A DNA stretch of 64,000 nucleotides, from the NCBI GenBank assembly GCA_031835245.1, contig JAVKOQ010000029.1, forward strand, positions 248,001 to 312,000. Reading direction: 5' to 3'. A model generated the notes under the pieces. That model was not told the origin of the DNA and did no database searches. It saw nothing but the letters and a program-made list of their open reading frames with translations. Every line of letters begins with the position of its first letter. The stretch's first letter is position 1. Origin of the DNA: Balamuthia mandrillaris (taxonomy: Eukaryota > Discosea > Longamoebia > Balamuthiidae). Both the position numbers and the translations under genes were made by a program. Shown piece after piece: positions 1 to 10,492 of the stretch.

Positions 1-2
1 GA

Positions 3-130
3 GAGAACGAGGACTTGCGGCCACTGTTCCGAAGACACCCCGATCCCTACCGTGATACAAAAGCTCATTTTTGTTTAGGGAACCAACATATGCTGCCATA
101 CCTCCAGTCGGCTCGTTTCACGCTTCATGA
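3..130 (+). CDS. Possible 3' exon of a gene entering from the left (partial)
   Basis: From base 3 an open frame reads ENEDLRPLFRRHPDPYRD and continues with a coding-like composition to about base 130, where TTCATGACC|GTCTCATTTCC could be a splice donor. There is no start codon in the window, so it would be the continuation of a gene that begins upstream. I do not recognise the family. The frame stays open to base 353, but the residues after about 135 look like pyrimidine-rich intron sequence. Bases 131-403 otherwise hold no feature I can support. Confidence 0.3.
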
Positions 131-393
131 CCGTCTCATTTCCTCTTTCTATTGCTTTGCTGTTTGTACTGATTGTCCTGTTTCTTTGTGCGATTCTTCG
201 TCATCATCTTCCTTCTCTTCCTCCTCGGACACTTCCACTTTATCCCTCCTGCTCTACTCCAATCAGCCAACCGATTCATCCGGAAGGAATGCTATTTCCT
301 ACGAAACCTTTTGGTGTTGGTGCCTTCTTCTTTCCCAATATTTATTCCTTTAAAAAGAAACAAAAAAAATAAAAAAGTTGTTCTTTTCAAAAT

Positions 394-400
394 AAAAAAA
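394..400 (-). terminator. Pol III T-run terminator of tRNA-Glu
   Basis: Seven consecutive T on the minus strand lie three bases past the tRNA 3' end, as expected for RNA polymerase III termination. Confidence 0.8.
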
Positions 401-403
401 GAA

Positions 404-475
404 TTCCGCTGCCGGGAATCGAACCCGGGGCGGGTGGGTGAGAGCCACCAATGTTGCCAACTACACCACAGCGGA
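404..475 (-). tRNA. tRNA-Glu (CTC anticodon)
   Basis: Read on the minus strand, a 7-bp acceptor stem starting TCCGCTG closes on CAGCGGA. The anticodon loop CTCTCAC sits on a perfect 5-bp stem (GGTGG/CCACC) and gives anticodon CTC. The T arm carries GGTTCGATTCC, and the discriminator is A at 404. A run of seven T on the minus strand (394-400) just downstream is a good Pol III terminator. No intron is present. The sequence resembles other eukaryotic tRNA-Glu genes closely. Confidence 0.95.
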
Positions 476-596
476 AGTTATTGTTTAGGACACCTAAACT
501 GCCTCTCACAACAGTTAAATTATCGAGAATAATCCAGAAAAATCCCCAACTTTTTTTCTTTTTTCCGTAAAGCGTAGCGAACACATCAGACGGGAG

Positions 597-1498
597 ATGA
601 GCGCGGCCGCAGCGGGAGGAGAAAGCAAGAGGGACAAACTGGTGGTGAAGAACGTGTCAGGTAAACATTCATTCATGTGAACCCTCCTTTTTTTTATTTC
701 CACACTGGTGGGAGCGGGGGTGTGCACTGTGATGATGATTTTTGAAGCCACAGCGTTGAAACCTGCAGTCGATTGATGGCACTTTTTTTTCTGTAGACAG
801 GCTCCACAGCAGGTGCTGGCAGCGGAGACTTTCACACCTATCGTAACTTGCGAAGAAAAGAGCTTTTCCGCCAACAACGCATCGAGGAAGAGTACAAGCG
901 GGTAACTTGGTCCTTCCTCTTTGTTTCTCTGCTTTTCTGCTTCTCCTCCTCTTTCTCTTTCCTCTCTTTCGCTCTTTGCTTATCTCGTTGTGGCGAAAAG
1001 AGGGTAGAGCAGGAAGAGTTTGAGAGACGAAAGAAAGAAAATGAGGCGCTCGCCGAGGCCAGAACTGCCAAGAAGAGGGAGAAGCGACTTCGCCTGAAGC
1101 AGCGACAACAGGAACGAGAGGAACAACGCAAAAAAGAGCAGCAGCTCAAAAGAAAAGGTTTTTGTTCTCTCTCTCTCTCTCTCATCATTTGATGTCTTAA
1201 TGTTTCTTTTGTATGTTTTATTCTTTCAGCTGAAGAGTCAGATAACAACGGAGACACAACCAACGACACAGCAGAAGGAGGAGCACCTACAAAGCGCGCC
1301 AAGACCACCGATAGTGAAGTTGAAGCTACAACAGAAGAGAATGAAAGTAAAAAACAAGAAGAGTCAAAGAAAGACGAGACCCACAACAAAAAGAAAAAGC
1401 ATAAGCGCGGCAAGAAGCGCTCCAAGAAGAACTACAAAGCGAGCAGCGACAACAACCACGCAATCCAAGCAGTCCCGCAACAACAAGCAGGACAATGA
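597..1498 (+). CDS. PRKRIP1: PRKRIP1-like spliceosomal protein
   Basis: Four exons are proposed: 597-660, 801-901, 1001 (or 1013)-1157 and 1230-1498, about 196 residues, all joined in phase. Residues around 22-45 contain AGAGSGDFHTYRNLRRKE, which matches the PRKRIP1 signature (AGSGEFHVYRHLRRRE in animals). A long charged helix follows, with EARTAKKREKRLRLKQRQ, then a Lys/Glu/Asn-rich tail. Known family role: a nuclear double-stranded-RNA-binding protein, part of the catalytic-stage spliceosome. The start at 597 gives the short basic N-terminus before the signature. The intron ending near 1000 has a weak acceptor, so exon 3 may start at 1013, losing four residues. Family assignment is strong; the acidic C-terminal tail is not conserved. 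Confidence 0.82.
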
Positions 1499-2097
1499 CA
1501 AGCTGATGACTTTGCCTTGATGCGCAGTAAACTTTTCTTTTTTTTTAAAGAAGGGATTCCATCCTCATTCCTCCTTCTCCTAGGCTTTGTTTCCTTTCGA
1601 AAAGAAGAGAAACCTGGTGCCAAGAGAAAGCGAAGGAACGAGAGAGGAAAGAAAATAAATCTATGTGCATCCCCGACATGAGGCGAACTCATTCGGGAAT
1701 GTAGCAAGTCCAAGCCCAAGCCAAGGCCCAGCCCCAGAAGTTGTTGTTGGACTTGGTTGGTCCGGCCCACCTATTTGAGGAGAGAGGACACCAGGCTTTG
1801 GCTTGTGGGATGGGGTCAGCTGGGGGGGGGAGAAAAAAAAAGAGAAGAAAAGTTGGTTGGTTGTTGCTTCGCTTAAAAGTGGACCCTGTGGAGAAGAGAG
1901 AGAGAGAGAACGCGAAGAAACCTACCGAATGGTTGGCCCTCGTTCAAGGACCAAACGGCAGCATTTCTGGCTACGTTTTGATCCTGGCTGAAACAACGTG
2001 TACCTTGATACCAGGCAATGGAGTGTCCAAACGGAGGGAGGAAGTCGACAGGAATGAATTTTTGTCGACATTCCTTGCATGCCAAGCATATTTGTAA
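1499..2097. other. Intergenic stretch with two GTCGAC sites
   Basis: No gene seen. The stretch holds purine-rich low-complexity sequence and, near its right end, two GTCGAC palindromes at 2044-2049 and 2064-2069, upstream of the peptidyl-tRNA hydrolase start. The second lies in the context TTTTTGTCGACA, which recurs in other promoters of this window. Confidence 0.6.
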
Positions 2098-3205
2098 ATG
2101 AAAGAAGCAGCAAACAAAAAAATGGCAGAGGAAGAGCTGGAGGAAGATTTTATGTTGGCGCAAGCGCTGGCGCTTTCCATGGAGGAGGCCAATGCAGCTG
2201 GTTCAGCTTCAGCTGCAGCACTCACGTCTTCAACCACCACGAATGCCGCGTCCGAAACAAACAGCAACAACACTTCTACACCCGCTTGGTCTTCGTCAGC
2301 TTCTGCTTTGCCTCCTCTTTCCTCGTCGCAAGCAACGAACAACCAACAAGAGATTGCTGACTTTTTCTTGAAGCTGCTGCCATCGGCTCTAAGCGCAGTC
2401 ACACAACAACAACAACAAGCACAACCACCGCAAGAAGGAGCAAAGTTGGTACGAGGCTCTATATTGCTTCTCTTCTCTTTCTCTCAACACTCGGCCTTTC
2501 CTAACTCTCTTCCACACACACACTCTCTCTCTCTCTCTCTCTCTCTCCCTCTCTCTCTCTTTTGGTCTCTTCGTTTTTCTCCTCTGTAATAAAAAGGTAC
2601 TCTGCGTTCGGACTGACTTGAAGATGACGACCGGCAAGATAGCCGCGCAATGCAGCCACGCGACACTAGGCTTGTTCGTCCTTTTCTTTTTTGAAACTTC
2701 TCTCTCCGCTTTGTCCATATTTTTGTTCTCTCTTTCCACTGATCTTTATTTTTTTTCTTCATGTTTTAAAGGTACAAATACGGGAAGAAGCACCATAAAG
2801 AGTTGATACGGTTGTGGGAGGCTGGAGCTACCCCAAAGATTGCTCTTCGCATTCGCAACGAAGAAGAGATGTTAGCTTCTTATCCTCTCTCTTTCTGTTG
2901 TGTTTCTCTTTTCTCTTGTTGCTCGCTTCTCTTGACCTTTCTTGCTCATTCTGAATGCCTATGCCACAAACAGGATGGCATTGCAAGCTCAAGCTTCGTC
3001 ATTGGGACTGCCAACACACATTGTGTCGGATGCTGGCAGAACTCAGGTGGAACGAGGCACCAGAACGGTTCTTGCCATTCTGGGTGAGTTGCAACTTTTT
3101 TTTTGGTTTGTTAGCGAGCTGAACTTTTTTTTTCTGTTTGTCACAACAAACTTAGGCCCAAAGTCACAAGTGGATCAAGTAACTGGACAGCTGCGGCTAT
3201 TGTGA
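2098..3205 (+). CDS. PTH2: Peptidyl-tRNA hydrolase 2 with N-terminal ubiquitin-interacting motif
   Basis: Five exons: 2098-2448, 2597-2673, 2772-2870, 2974-3083 and 3156-3205, all in phase, 228 residues. The C-terminal half is a bacterial/archaeal-type Pth2 domain: VRTDLKMTTGKIAAQCSHA, then KELIRLWEAGATPKIALR and SDAGRTQVERGTRTV, with the family's Lys and Asp-Ala-Gly-x-Thr positions kept. It should release peptides from stalled peptidyl-tRNA. Residues 13-31 (ELEEDFMLAQALALSMEEA) fit a ubiquitin-interacting motif (acidic run, L-x-x-A-L-x-x-S-x-x-E). A Ser/Thr/Ala/Gln-rich linker follows. There is no mitochondrial transmembrane anchor like that of animal PTRH2. The start could also be the second ATG (2122), which keeps the UIM. 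The fifth exon encodes the end of the domain (GPKSQVDQVTGQLRLL). Confidence 0.92.
2519..2570 (+). repeat. (CT)n microsatellite in PTH2 intron 1
   Basis: CA and CT dinucleotide run in the first intron of the peptidyl-tRNA hydrolase gene. It is pyrimidine-rich on the transcript strand. Confidence 0.9.
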
Positions 3206-3241
3206 GAGAGAGAGAACAAAGATTGTTTAAAAGGCGTTTTG

Positions 3242-3965
3242 TTATGTCTTTTGTTCAACAGTTTCTTCTTTCTCACTGGAAGTGGTTGTGATGGAAGAAG
3301 CAGGCAACGACGGCATCAGCAGCATCGAGAATGAACGACGTCCGGCTCTACCACCACCAGCCTTATTGTAGACAGTACCGAACAGCGAGGAAGGAAGACA
3401 CATATCCCACCGCGCTGGTGACACTATCCAGAATGGAGCTGCTGCTGCTTGTGCTGCTCCGTATAACGCCCAACTTATTTCCTCCACCAAATCTGAATGC
3501 AAACAAGTCAGAAGAAGAACAAGCAAGAGAGGAGAGGAGAGAAGAGAATGCGGAAGATACCAGCACTGGTGGGTGTGTCTTCGCAAGGTTTCAGGTTAAT
3601 GACCCAGTAAGTAGGCTGTCTCAAAGGCAAAACCTTTCGAGCTAACGACAACAATCCCCCTCCAGCTGGTTTGCTGTTGGCGGTTGTTGTTATAGTGGTA
3701 GAAGAAGAGAAAACAGGAGCGGAAGAAGAAGCATCAGGAAGAATGCGTTGGCGCACGTTATTGGTTTGGTTGTTAAGAGGAGAAGCGTTGGGATAAAACA
3801 TGGAGTGAAGGGACGGGTGGTTGGTTATGTCGAATAGTGGAAGAGAGAGCTGGACGAGCGGCTCTATTGTGGATAAGAGCACATCAACTGTGCGTAATGG
3901 TGGGTAAGGAGGAAAGGCCACCGCTATAATGCCACAGAGTTAGTAAATACAAGATAAGAACACAT

Positions 3966-3996
<31 letters not shown>

Positions 3997-6900
3997 AAAC
4001 AAAACATGGAACAAGAAAAGAAGACAAACCTGGCAAAGGAAGATCGCCAAGACTCTGAAACAAAACATCCACTAGATCCAACAGAGTTAGAGAAGGGTTC
4101 AAAAATGCAGACGGCGAGTGTAACGCGTTTGGCAGAGAGAAGGAAGCTAGTGCAGCATTGGATGCGATAAAGAACCGCATGGCGCACAGTAGAGCTTTCA
4201 CAGAAAGCGGTTCTGGTTGTTGGAAATGGGTGTAAACGGTTGCTATGGAGTTTCCTTCCAATGTTGAGATGGAGAGTTGAGTTGGAGGAGATAGAGAGCG
4301 GAAAAAAGCGGAAGAAGAGAGAAGAGGGGAGGAGGAAGACGTGATGGAAGAAGAGGATGAAGAGAGATTGCGGCGGTGGTGATACCGCTTGCTCATGGGA
4401 GAAGCAGATGGAGACGGAGCATTCTTTTTCTGTTGTTGTGAAGATAGAGGAGGAGACGAGGAAATAGAAGAAAACGATGATGCCAAAGAAGAAGGCGCTG
4501 AAGAAGGAGTAGATGCAGAAATAGAACTGTTCTCTTTCTCCAAAATAGGTGCTGATGATGAAATATCATAAAACGAATCGCCGAAGTCGTCCTCTTCCTC
4601 CTCTTCTTCTTCCTCCTCCATCAAAGCTTGAAACTCTTCTTGTTCATCCTCCCATCTTTCAATCCTTTCGCAAGCATGTTTGATGAACAGAAGAAGATGA
4701 AAACGAAGCTTGGAGAGGCCATTTGGAGTTTGGTTGAAGTGATCTTGTGGTGTATTTTCGCTTCCATCAAACGAATTCATGTTTTCGGTAGAAAGCCGAA
4801 GAGAGAAAGGAAGATGTTGAAGCAAAGCAGGACTATGATGGTGAAACATTTGTTGTTGATACAGTTTGGCATCTTCATTGTTGTTTTTATCTTTCGAGGT
4901 AACAGAGTCCAAACGTTCCAACTCACGAAAAGTAGTGGAGAGAATGTGATGCAAGTTTCTGGTAGGAATGTTGGGAAGAGGAACTGCGTTTTTGGCAGCA
5001 TCCAACAACACGCCCGAAGATTTCACGTTTTCTCGTTCTTCCTTCTCTTCTTGTTCTGCTTCGCTTGGTTCTCTGTATGGGTGATCGTCATGATGTTCCA
5101 ACATGTCCTTTAACGCCATCATATCAATAACTCCTGGACTGTCTATTTGTTGATGTTTCCCTTCTACATCTTCTTCTGCTTCTTTCTTCTCCGCTCCAGT
5201 TTCTTTGTTCCGTGCCAGGAACATGTTGTTGGGGCTATTTGGAACCACAATCTTGTCGTATGCTGTTGAAGGTATGGTTGTGTTTGTTGTTCTTGACTTG
5301 TTGTCACGAGTGCTGCTGAGCGAATAAGAAGACAAGATCGTGCTGTGCAATAGCTTCAACAACTTGGAGCAAGAATACTTTCGTTCTCCTATAATATCAA
5401 CCGATTGTTGCAACAGCATTTTTCTTGCTGGATCCATTTCTTCTTTTTCTGGGTCGAGTTGTTCTTCGATGATGGCATGAGCCACCGCAAAGTACTTTTT
5501 GTTCTCGTCTTTCTCTTTTTCGCAGATGCTGATGTCTTGATTTTGTTGTTGCTGCTGAGTTTGTCTATTTGGGAGAGCAGAGGATGGCAGAACGAGAGAA
5601 GACGAAGAAGAGGGGACAGCCCCTAAACTGTATTGCCGAGATATCAAGGAGCCACGTCTGGAGATATCTGGCTGAGGTAGAGAAGAAGTTGATGCAAACT
5701 TGATGCGGGAGAGGAAGTTATCCGAGGAAGAATCTTTGTTCTTTTGCTCTTGATTTAGAATAGCATCTTCCGCCTCGTTCTATTTGCATTAAAGATTCGT
5801 TTAGAACAGGAAAACAAAACAAAATAAAATGAAAAGAAACGAAAGAAGAAAACAACTAGCAAAAAAACCTTTTCGAGGGATTTCTTTTTGTCAACAAGAT
5901 CACGCGTGACATACCGCAACAGGCTCACTCGCTTGTTCTCATCAATACTTCCAACAGATGAGGTTGATGAGCCATAATGAACATAGTTATAGTAACGATG
6001 GTCGTGCCTATGCACCCTCTTCTCGTTGATGCGTTTACGAGCAAAGTCCCAAGCAAAAGTGTAGAGAGCCTGGCTGGTTAGCACTACGACGCGCTCCTGT
6101 GCTTGTCCCCTAAAGTTGATTTTGTTGCATATCCAACCTTGCAAGAACTCCTCTCCCTTGTGGACATGTCCTTTGAGACACTCGTTGATAGCATCTTTAA
6201 GCAGTTCGTCCTATTTGGTTTTAAAGACGGTCAAAACAAACGAAAAAAGCAAACGAGAACAAAGAGATAGAGAAACAAACGGGTTGATGGAAGCAAGGTT
6301 GTCGAAGGATCCATTTCAAATGGTCAACGTGACCATTTCGAGTGTTCACAGAGCAAGCCGCCTCCTTCAAACACTGCAACCGTTGTTCCCTTCGTTCATG
6401 CTCCTCTTCTCCTTCCTTCCTCCCAATTGCTTCTTCTCTCTCTTTTTGTTTTTGTTGAGGTTGCGGAGGACAGAAAGAAAGCAAAGAAGCATGCCGTAAA
6501 ACTTGAGCTATCTCTTCTGCTGTGAAACATCCTCCCCTCTTTGCCTCTGCCCAAACGCAATGCACGTGCAAAGTATTTCTCGTCATCGTCTTCTTCTTGC
6601 TACTATTCATTGTAGCCTCCTTATTCTCATTCTCTTCTTCGCCGTTGTTTCCATCATCACCGATAGTGAACGTTTCTTCTCGTATGAAACAAGTCTTTCG
6701 AGAAGCATCGCTTCCTGGAACGTTCACCAATAACACTGCTTGCACTACCGCTTCCATTCGTTCTTCCTTTCGCTTCTCTTCTTCATTCTCGTGAAACACG
6801 AGACGAAATGCTTCCACCAAAGGACGAAAGGAAAACCTTCCTCCGTCAAAGCAAAAGTGAAAGAGAGCTTCCTCATGTTCGTTCCAATCCAACGCTCCTT

Positions 6901-7852
6901 CTTCAAACGACTCCCAATCGACTGCCAACGAAAGCATCGACAAAGAAGAAGAAGAGGCAGAGGCAGAAGAAGAACATGAAAAAGGACATGAAGAAGAAGA
7001 AGAAGAAGAAGAAGAAGAAGAAGAAGAAGGCGAAGAGAGCGAAGAAAGACGCGAGGCGGCCCAAGGCAACAAACGATGTTGTGCGATTCGAACGTACCGC
7101 TCGGCGCGAAGGGCGGAAGCCCGCGCCGCCAGAACCGGAAGATGAGAGAGGAGAAAGGCCCGCAGCTTCCTCCGTGAGAAGCTCCCAAAACTGCCATCCA
7201 GACTGAAGTTACCACTCAATTTCAACGTCGTCAAACTTGTCTCTTCTTCTTCTTCTTTTTCTTTCCTCTCCTCTCCTTCTTCTTCTCCTTTTGAAGAAGA
7301 ACTGAAAGAGGAGGAGGAGGAGTGAAGCCACTCGAACTTGTCTCTCGAGCGAAGGTGACGTTTGTCCTCGTTGACGATGAGAATGCGAGTCGGTCCCGAG
7401 GAGGTTAGCTGTCGACTAGCCTCCGCCGCCGACGAGCCTCCACAAATCTCCTCGATGACGCCCACCGCTCGCTCCAACACGAAATAGCTGCCCCAAAGGC
7501 GCAGGACGTGAAGCCCTTGAAGGGGCCGTCGAACCTGTCTCTCCAGAAAAGAGGGCCAGTCGATCTCGATGCGAATGGAGGCGGCGGGAGTGGCCGAGGA
7601 AGAAGAAGAGGAGGAGGAAGAGGTGGAGTCCACATGGGAAGCAGGGCGAAGCGCTCGCTGAAGACGTTGCTCAAAGTAGGGCAGGTAGAGCGTCTCTATC
7701 TCCGCTCTTTGGCGCTGTTGCTCGCGCTCCTCTTCGGTGGCGCTCTCCTCTTCGCCATCAGCTTGCCCTCGCGGCGTCCGTGGTTGCCCCCATGGAGAGC
7801 CACACGAAGGAGCAGCGCTGCGCTGCTCCTCCTCCTCTTCGTTTTTGTTCAT
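3242..7852 (-). CDS. Large serine-rich protein of unknown function
   Basis: Five exons on the minus strand (7852-6281, 6210-5869, 5779-4030, 3923-3561, 3492-3242) join in phase to about 1,425 residues. I do not recognise the family. Residues 1-520 contain two regions of similar shape, one around IRIEIDWPSFLERQV and one around LAVDWESFEEGALDWNEHEE, each followed by poly-Ser or poly-Glu tracts encoded by triplet repeats. Exon 2 has GWICNKINFRGQAQERVVVLT, which faintly recalls the hSac2/TPRG1-type PH-like domain (weak inference). The rest is low-complexity Ser/Gln with short conserved-looking helices (for example DIIGERKYSCSKLLKLLHS). No signal peptide or membrane span is evident. A (GA)n repeat lies in intron 3 (3965-3990). 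Confidence 0.7.
3965..3991 (-). repeat. (GA)n microsatellite in intron 3 of the serine-rich gene
   Basis: A GA run on the plus strand, thus CT on the transcript strand of the minus gene. Confidence 0.9.
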
Positions 7853-8214
7853 CTTTGTTCTCTCTCTTCTCTCTCAACTGTATTTTTTTTGAGTTTGGGT
7901 TTATCCAACTATTCAACAAAACCCCAAAAGGCAATTAAAAGGGGTTCTTCTTTATAGCAGCACTATTTTTCCTACTAATACGACCGACCACCCGTGAGCG
8001 AGTGGCGGCACCCGCGCGAAAAGAGGGTGAAAAAAGTCAGTCGGGTGTCACGCATGCACACGGAGAAAAACACTTTCGGTCTCCTCCTCCGCCTCTTTGG
8101 ACAACAACCAACAAAACAAAAGAATAAAAGGGTGAGCACCTTTTGTCGCGTTGGCTTATTGGATGAAGTGAGTGAGTTTGCCCCGTGTAGTTTTGCTCTT
8201 CCCCGTGAGAGTAG

Positions 8215-8397
8215 TTTGTTTACTCGTTGGTGAGGGACGTCGTCGAACAGAGCGAAGAAGCTGTGCGCGTTATGCCTTACGTGTTTGGTTATGTATGGCA
8301 AGGGTTCATAGCGCGCCAGCCTGAAGTGATACTCGACTTGGTTGTGGCTGTCTGTGAGCACACCAAGGGCCTCGTGGAGGCGCGAGAGAGTAACTGA
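8215..8397 (+). CDS. Short coding-like ORF, possible exon
   Basis: After the in-frame TAG at 8212 the frame stays open to the stop at 8395 and reads ...VRVMPYVFGYVWQGFIARQP..., ending in LVEARESN. Composition looks coding (mixed hydrophobic and charged, no low complexity), unlike the surrounding sequence. The only internal ATG is at 8272. GAGAGTAG just before 8215 could be a splice acceptor, but no upstream exon was found in 7853-8214, where I see nothing else. The family is not recognised; it could be a chance ORF. Confidence 0.25.
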   Translation, partial: FVYSLVRDVVEQSEEAVRVMPYVFGYVWQGFIARQPEVILDLVVAVCEHTKGLVEARESN

Positions 8398-8448
8398 GAG
8401 TCTGTGAGACGGTCCAGAGAGGGGAGAGAAGGGGTTTTAAGGTTGTCA

Positions 8449-8533
8449 GAGTCCACCCGCCAAGACTCGAACCTGTGACGTGTTGGTCCCCTCTACAAAA
8501 ACCAACCGTGTGCAAAGCCAACTGACCAAAAGG
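8449..8533 (-). tRNA. tRNA-like relic or intron-containing tRNA
   Basis: On the minus strand, A-box-like TGGTCAGTTGG and B-box-like GGTTCGAGTC are correctly ordered. An anticodon-type stem (GTTGG/CCAAC) encloses a 15-nt loop, which would need an intron of about 8 nt. The acceptor stem pairs at about six of seven positions (CCACCTT with CGGGTGG). The D arm is oversized, the T stem pairs poorly and no T-run terminator follows. It is either a decayed tRNA pseudogene or a tRNA with an intron. The anticodon is uncertain (TTT would be one reading). Confidence 0.35.
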
Positions 8534-8700
8534 TGGGCACCCAGCTTTAGCGCACGTTCAGGGGGTAGTCGTCAGATTTCCGTCAGAAACAGCACGATCC
8601 AAAGTGATCCATCGATCGGGACATTGATTTCCAATTGGGTAAGCCAACGTAACGCTTGCCGTACGCCGAGAGAGGAACGAGAACGGGAAGCGTGTTGGCC

Positions 8701-9495
8701 ATGGAGGACCTTCCCAACGAACTGTTGTCGCTCATTCTGAGCCTGCTGCCGGAGGACGCCGTGGCCGTGGCCGCGCGCACTTGCAAGCGGTGGTTCTCCT
8801 GCTGTCCACCCCACCTCCGCCACAGGCTCTGGGCGAAAACGGCCTGCCGCTCCCTCTCCCTCTTGCAATGGTCCCTGGCCAACGGCTACTCCATGGACGG
8901 CGGGACCTGCGAGGCGGCTGCCCTCCACGACAACTGGGAGGTCCTCCAATGGGCTCGTCAGCAGGGATGCCCCTGGGACAACTGGACCACCAACCAGGCC
9001 GCCAGGCACGGCAACCTTCCCCTGCTGCAATGGCTCAGGGAGCAAGGCTGTCCTTGGGACCAAGGCACCTGCATTAATGCCGCCCTCAACGGCCACCTGG
9101 AGGTTCTGCAATGGGCTCATGAGCAAGGTTGTGCTTGGGACTTTTGGACTTGTTGTGAAGCGGCTTGGAATGGACACCTGCACGTCCTGAAATGGGTCCG
9201 TAAGAAGGGATGCCCTTGGGACGTGAGGACCTGCCACATGGCTGCCAGAAGAGGACATCTGGAAGTGCTGAAATGGGCGAGGAAGAAAGGATGTCCTTGG
9301 AACGAGGAGACCTGCAAGAAAGCGGCGGAGGGAGGACACCTGGAGGTGTTGAAGTGGTTGAGAGAGAATGGGTGCCCTTGGGATGGCTCGGTGCGGAAGG
9401 GAGCGCTTGCTTATGGTCACAGGGCAGTGGCCCAATGGGCTGAAGACAATGGATGCCCCGTTGAAGCAGAGGATGAAGATGAAGATGAGGTTTGA
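8701..9495 (+). CDS. F-box plus ankyrin-like repeat protein (giant-virus style)
   Basis: Single exon, 264 residues. Residues 1-45 are an F-box (MEDLPNELLSLILSLLPEDA). From about 55 to 260 there are eight repeats of about 27 residues with the pattern L-x-W-x-x-x-x-G-C-P-W-D-x-x-T-C-x-x-A-A-x-x-G-H-L-x-V. This is the ankyrin-variant repeat known from large multigene families in marseilleviruses, pandoraviruses and some amoebae. The F-box would bind SKP1 in an SCF ubiquitin ligase, with the repeats selecting substrates. The tail is acidic. The ATG at 8701 begins exactly at the F-box. Unlike most neighbours it has no intron and is GC-richer, so transfer to or from a virus is possible. Confidence 0.85.
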   Translation: MEDLPNELLSLILSLLPEDAVAVAARTCKRWFSCCPPHLRHRLWAKTACRSLSLLQWSLANGYSMDGGTCEAAALHDNWEVLQWARQQGCPWDNWTTNQAARHGNLPLLQWLREQGCPWDQGTCINAALNGHLEVLQWAHEQGCAWDFWTCCEAAWNGHLHVLKWVRKKGCPWDVRTCHMAARRGHLEVLKWARKKGCPWNEETCKKAAEGGHLEVLKWLRENGCPWDGSVRKGALAYGHRAVAQWAEDNGCPVEAEDEDEDEV

Positions 9496-9574
9496 CAAAC
9501 ACATGCACCGACCGCCAAAGGAGACGCAGTAATGTTTTGAAAAAGAAGGGAAACAAACGTTTGAGTTTTCTCTC

Positions 9575-10452
9575 CTAATAGTAAAGTTTGATGAGCTCAT
9601 CAGAAATGGCAGAGGGAGTGAGCACGCCCAAGTCCGTGAAAAGGAGGGTGATGTATTGCGGTGGCGTGTAGTCCACCATAGGATTTTCCACCTGTTCAAA
9701 ACAAAGCAAAACAAAAAGTATGAGAACAGGAATGGCAAGGTCAAGTTGAAAACAACGCACGTTCACTTCCGCAGGCAATGTCTCAGCACCAGGACAAGGA
9801 ACAAGAGGTTTTTGAACTCTCTTCGAGTCAGGAAGATCACTTTGGCTGGTAGGATACAACCGCGTGAATTTGAAGCTTTCTGCAGCTACGTAGAAGGGTT
9901 TCTTTAGCTCCTTTGCCAAAATGGACAATCCATATGTTCCGATCTGTAAAGGTTATATCATGCGTTTTTGTGAGAACAAGAACGTAAGAAAGACAAGAAG
10001 AAATCGAGAAAAGAGACACGATAGGAGATTTCAAGACGCAGATAAGAAGGCGGATAGGAGAGGGGAAATACTAACCCTGCTTACAATGCCGCCGTTCTCG
10101 ACAACGGCCTCGGCGCCCACAAGTACAAAGTTAATCCGATGCATAATATGAGCAACGGCATTGTCTGTGGTGAGCGTTACGGGAATGCCTGCCTCCTGTA
10201 AGCGCCTTGCTGTCAACGTTCTAGTTTTTTTTTGAGCATAAGTTTAATATGCTTATTGGTGTCGGAGAAGGAGGACGGGCTTACCCAACGGCATCAGGCC
10301 GCGACTCGGAAACAACAACGGTAAAATGCTTGTGGAAAGACTGAGCTCGAAGAAGTACAGCCAACACTACCCGAGAGAATCCGTGAGTAAGAACGACCTG
10401 TACAGGAGAAAGAATTAAGCAACAAAGAAATGCAAGCCTAAGGGGATGAGAT

Positions 10453-10492
<40 letters not shown>

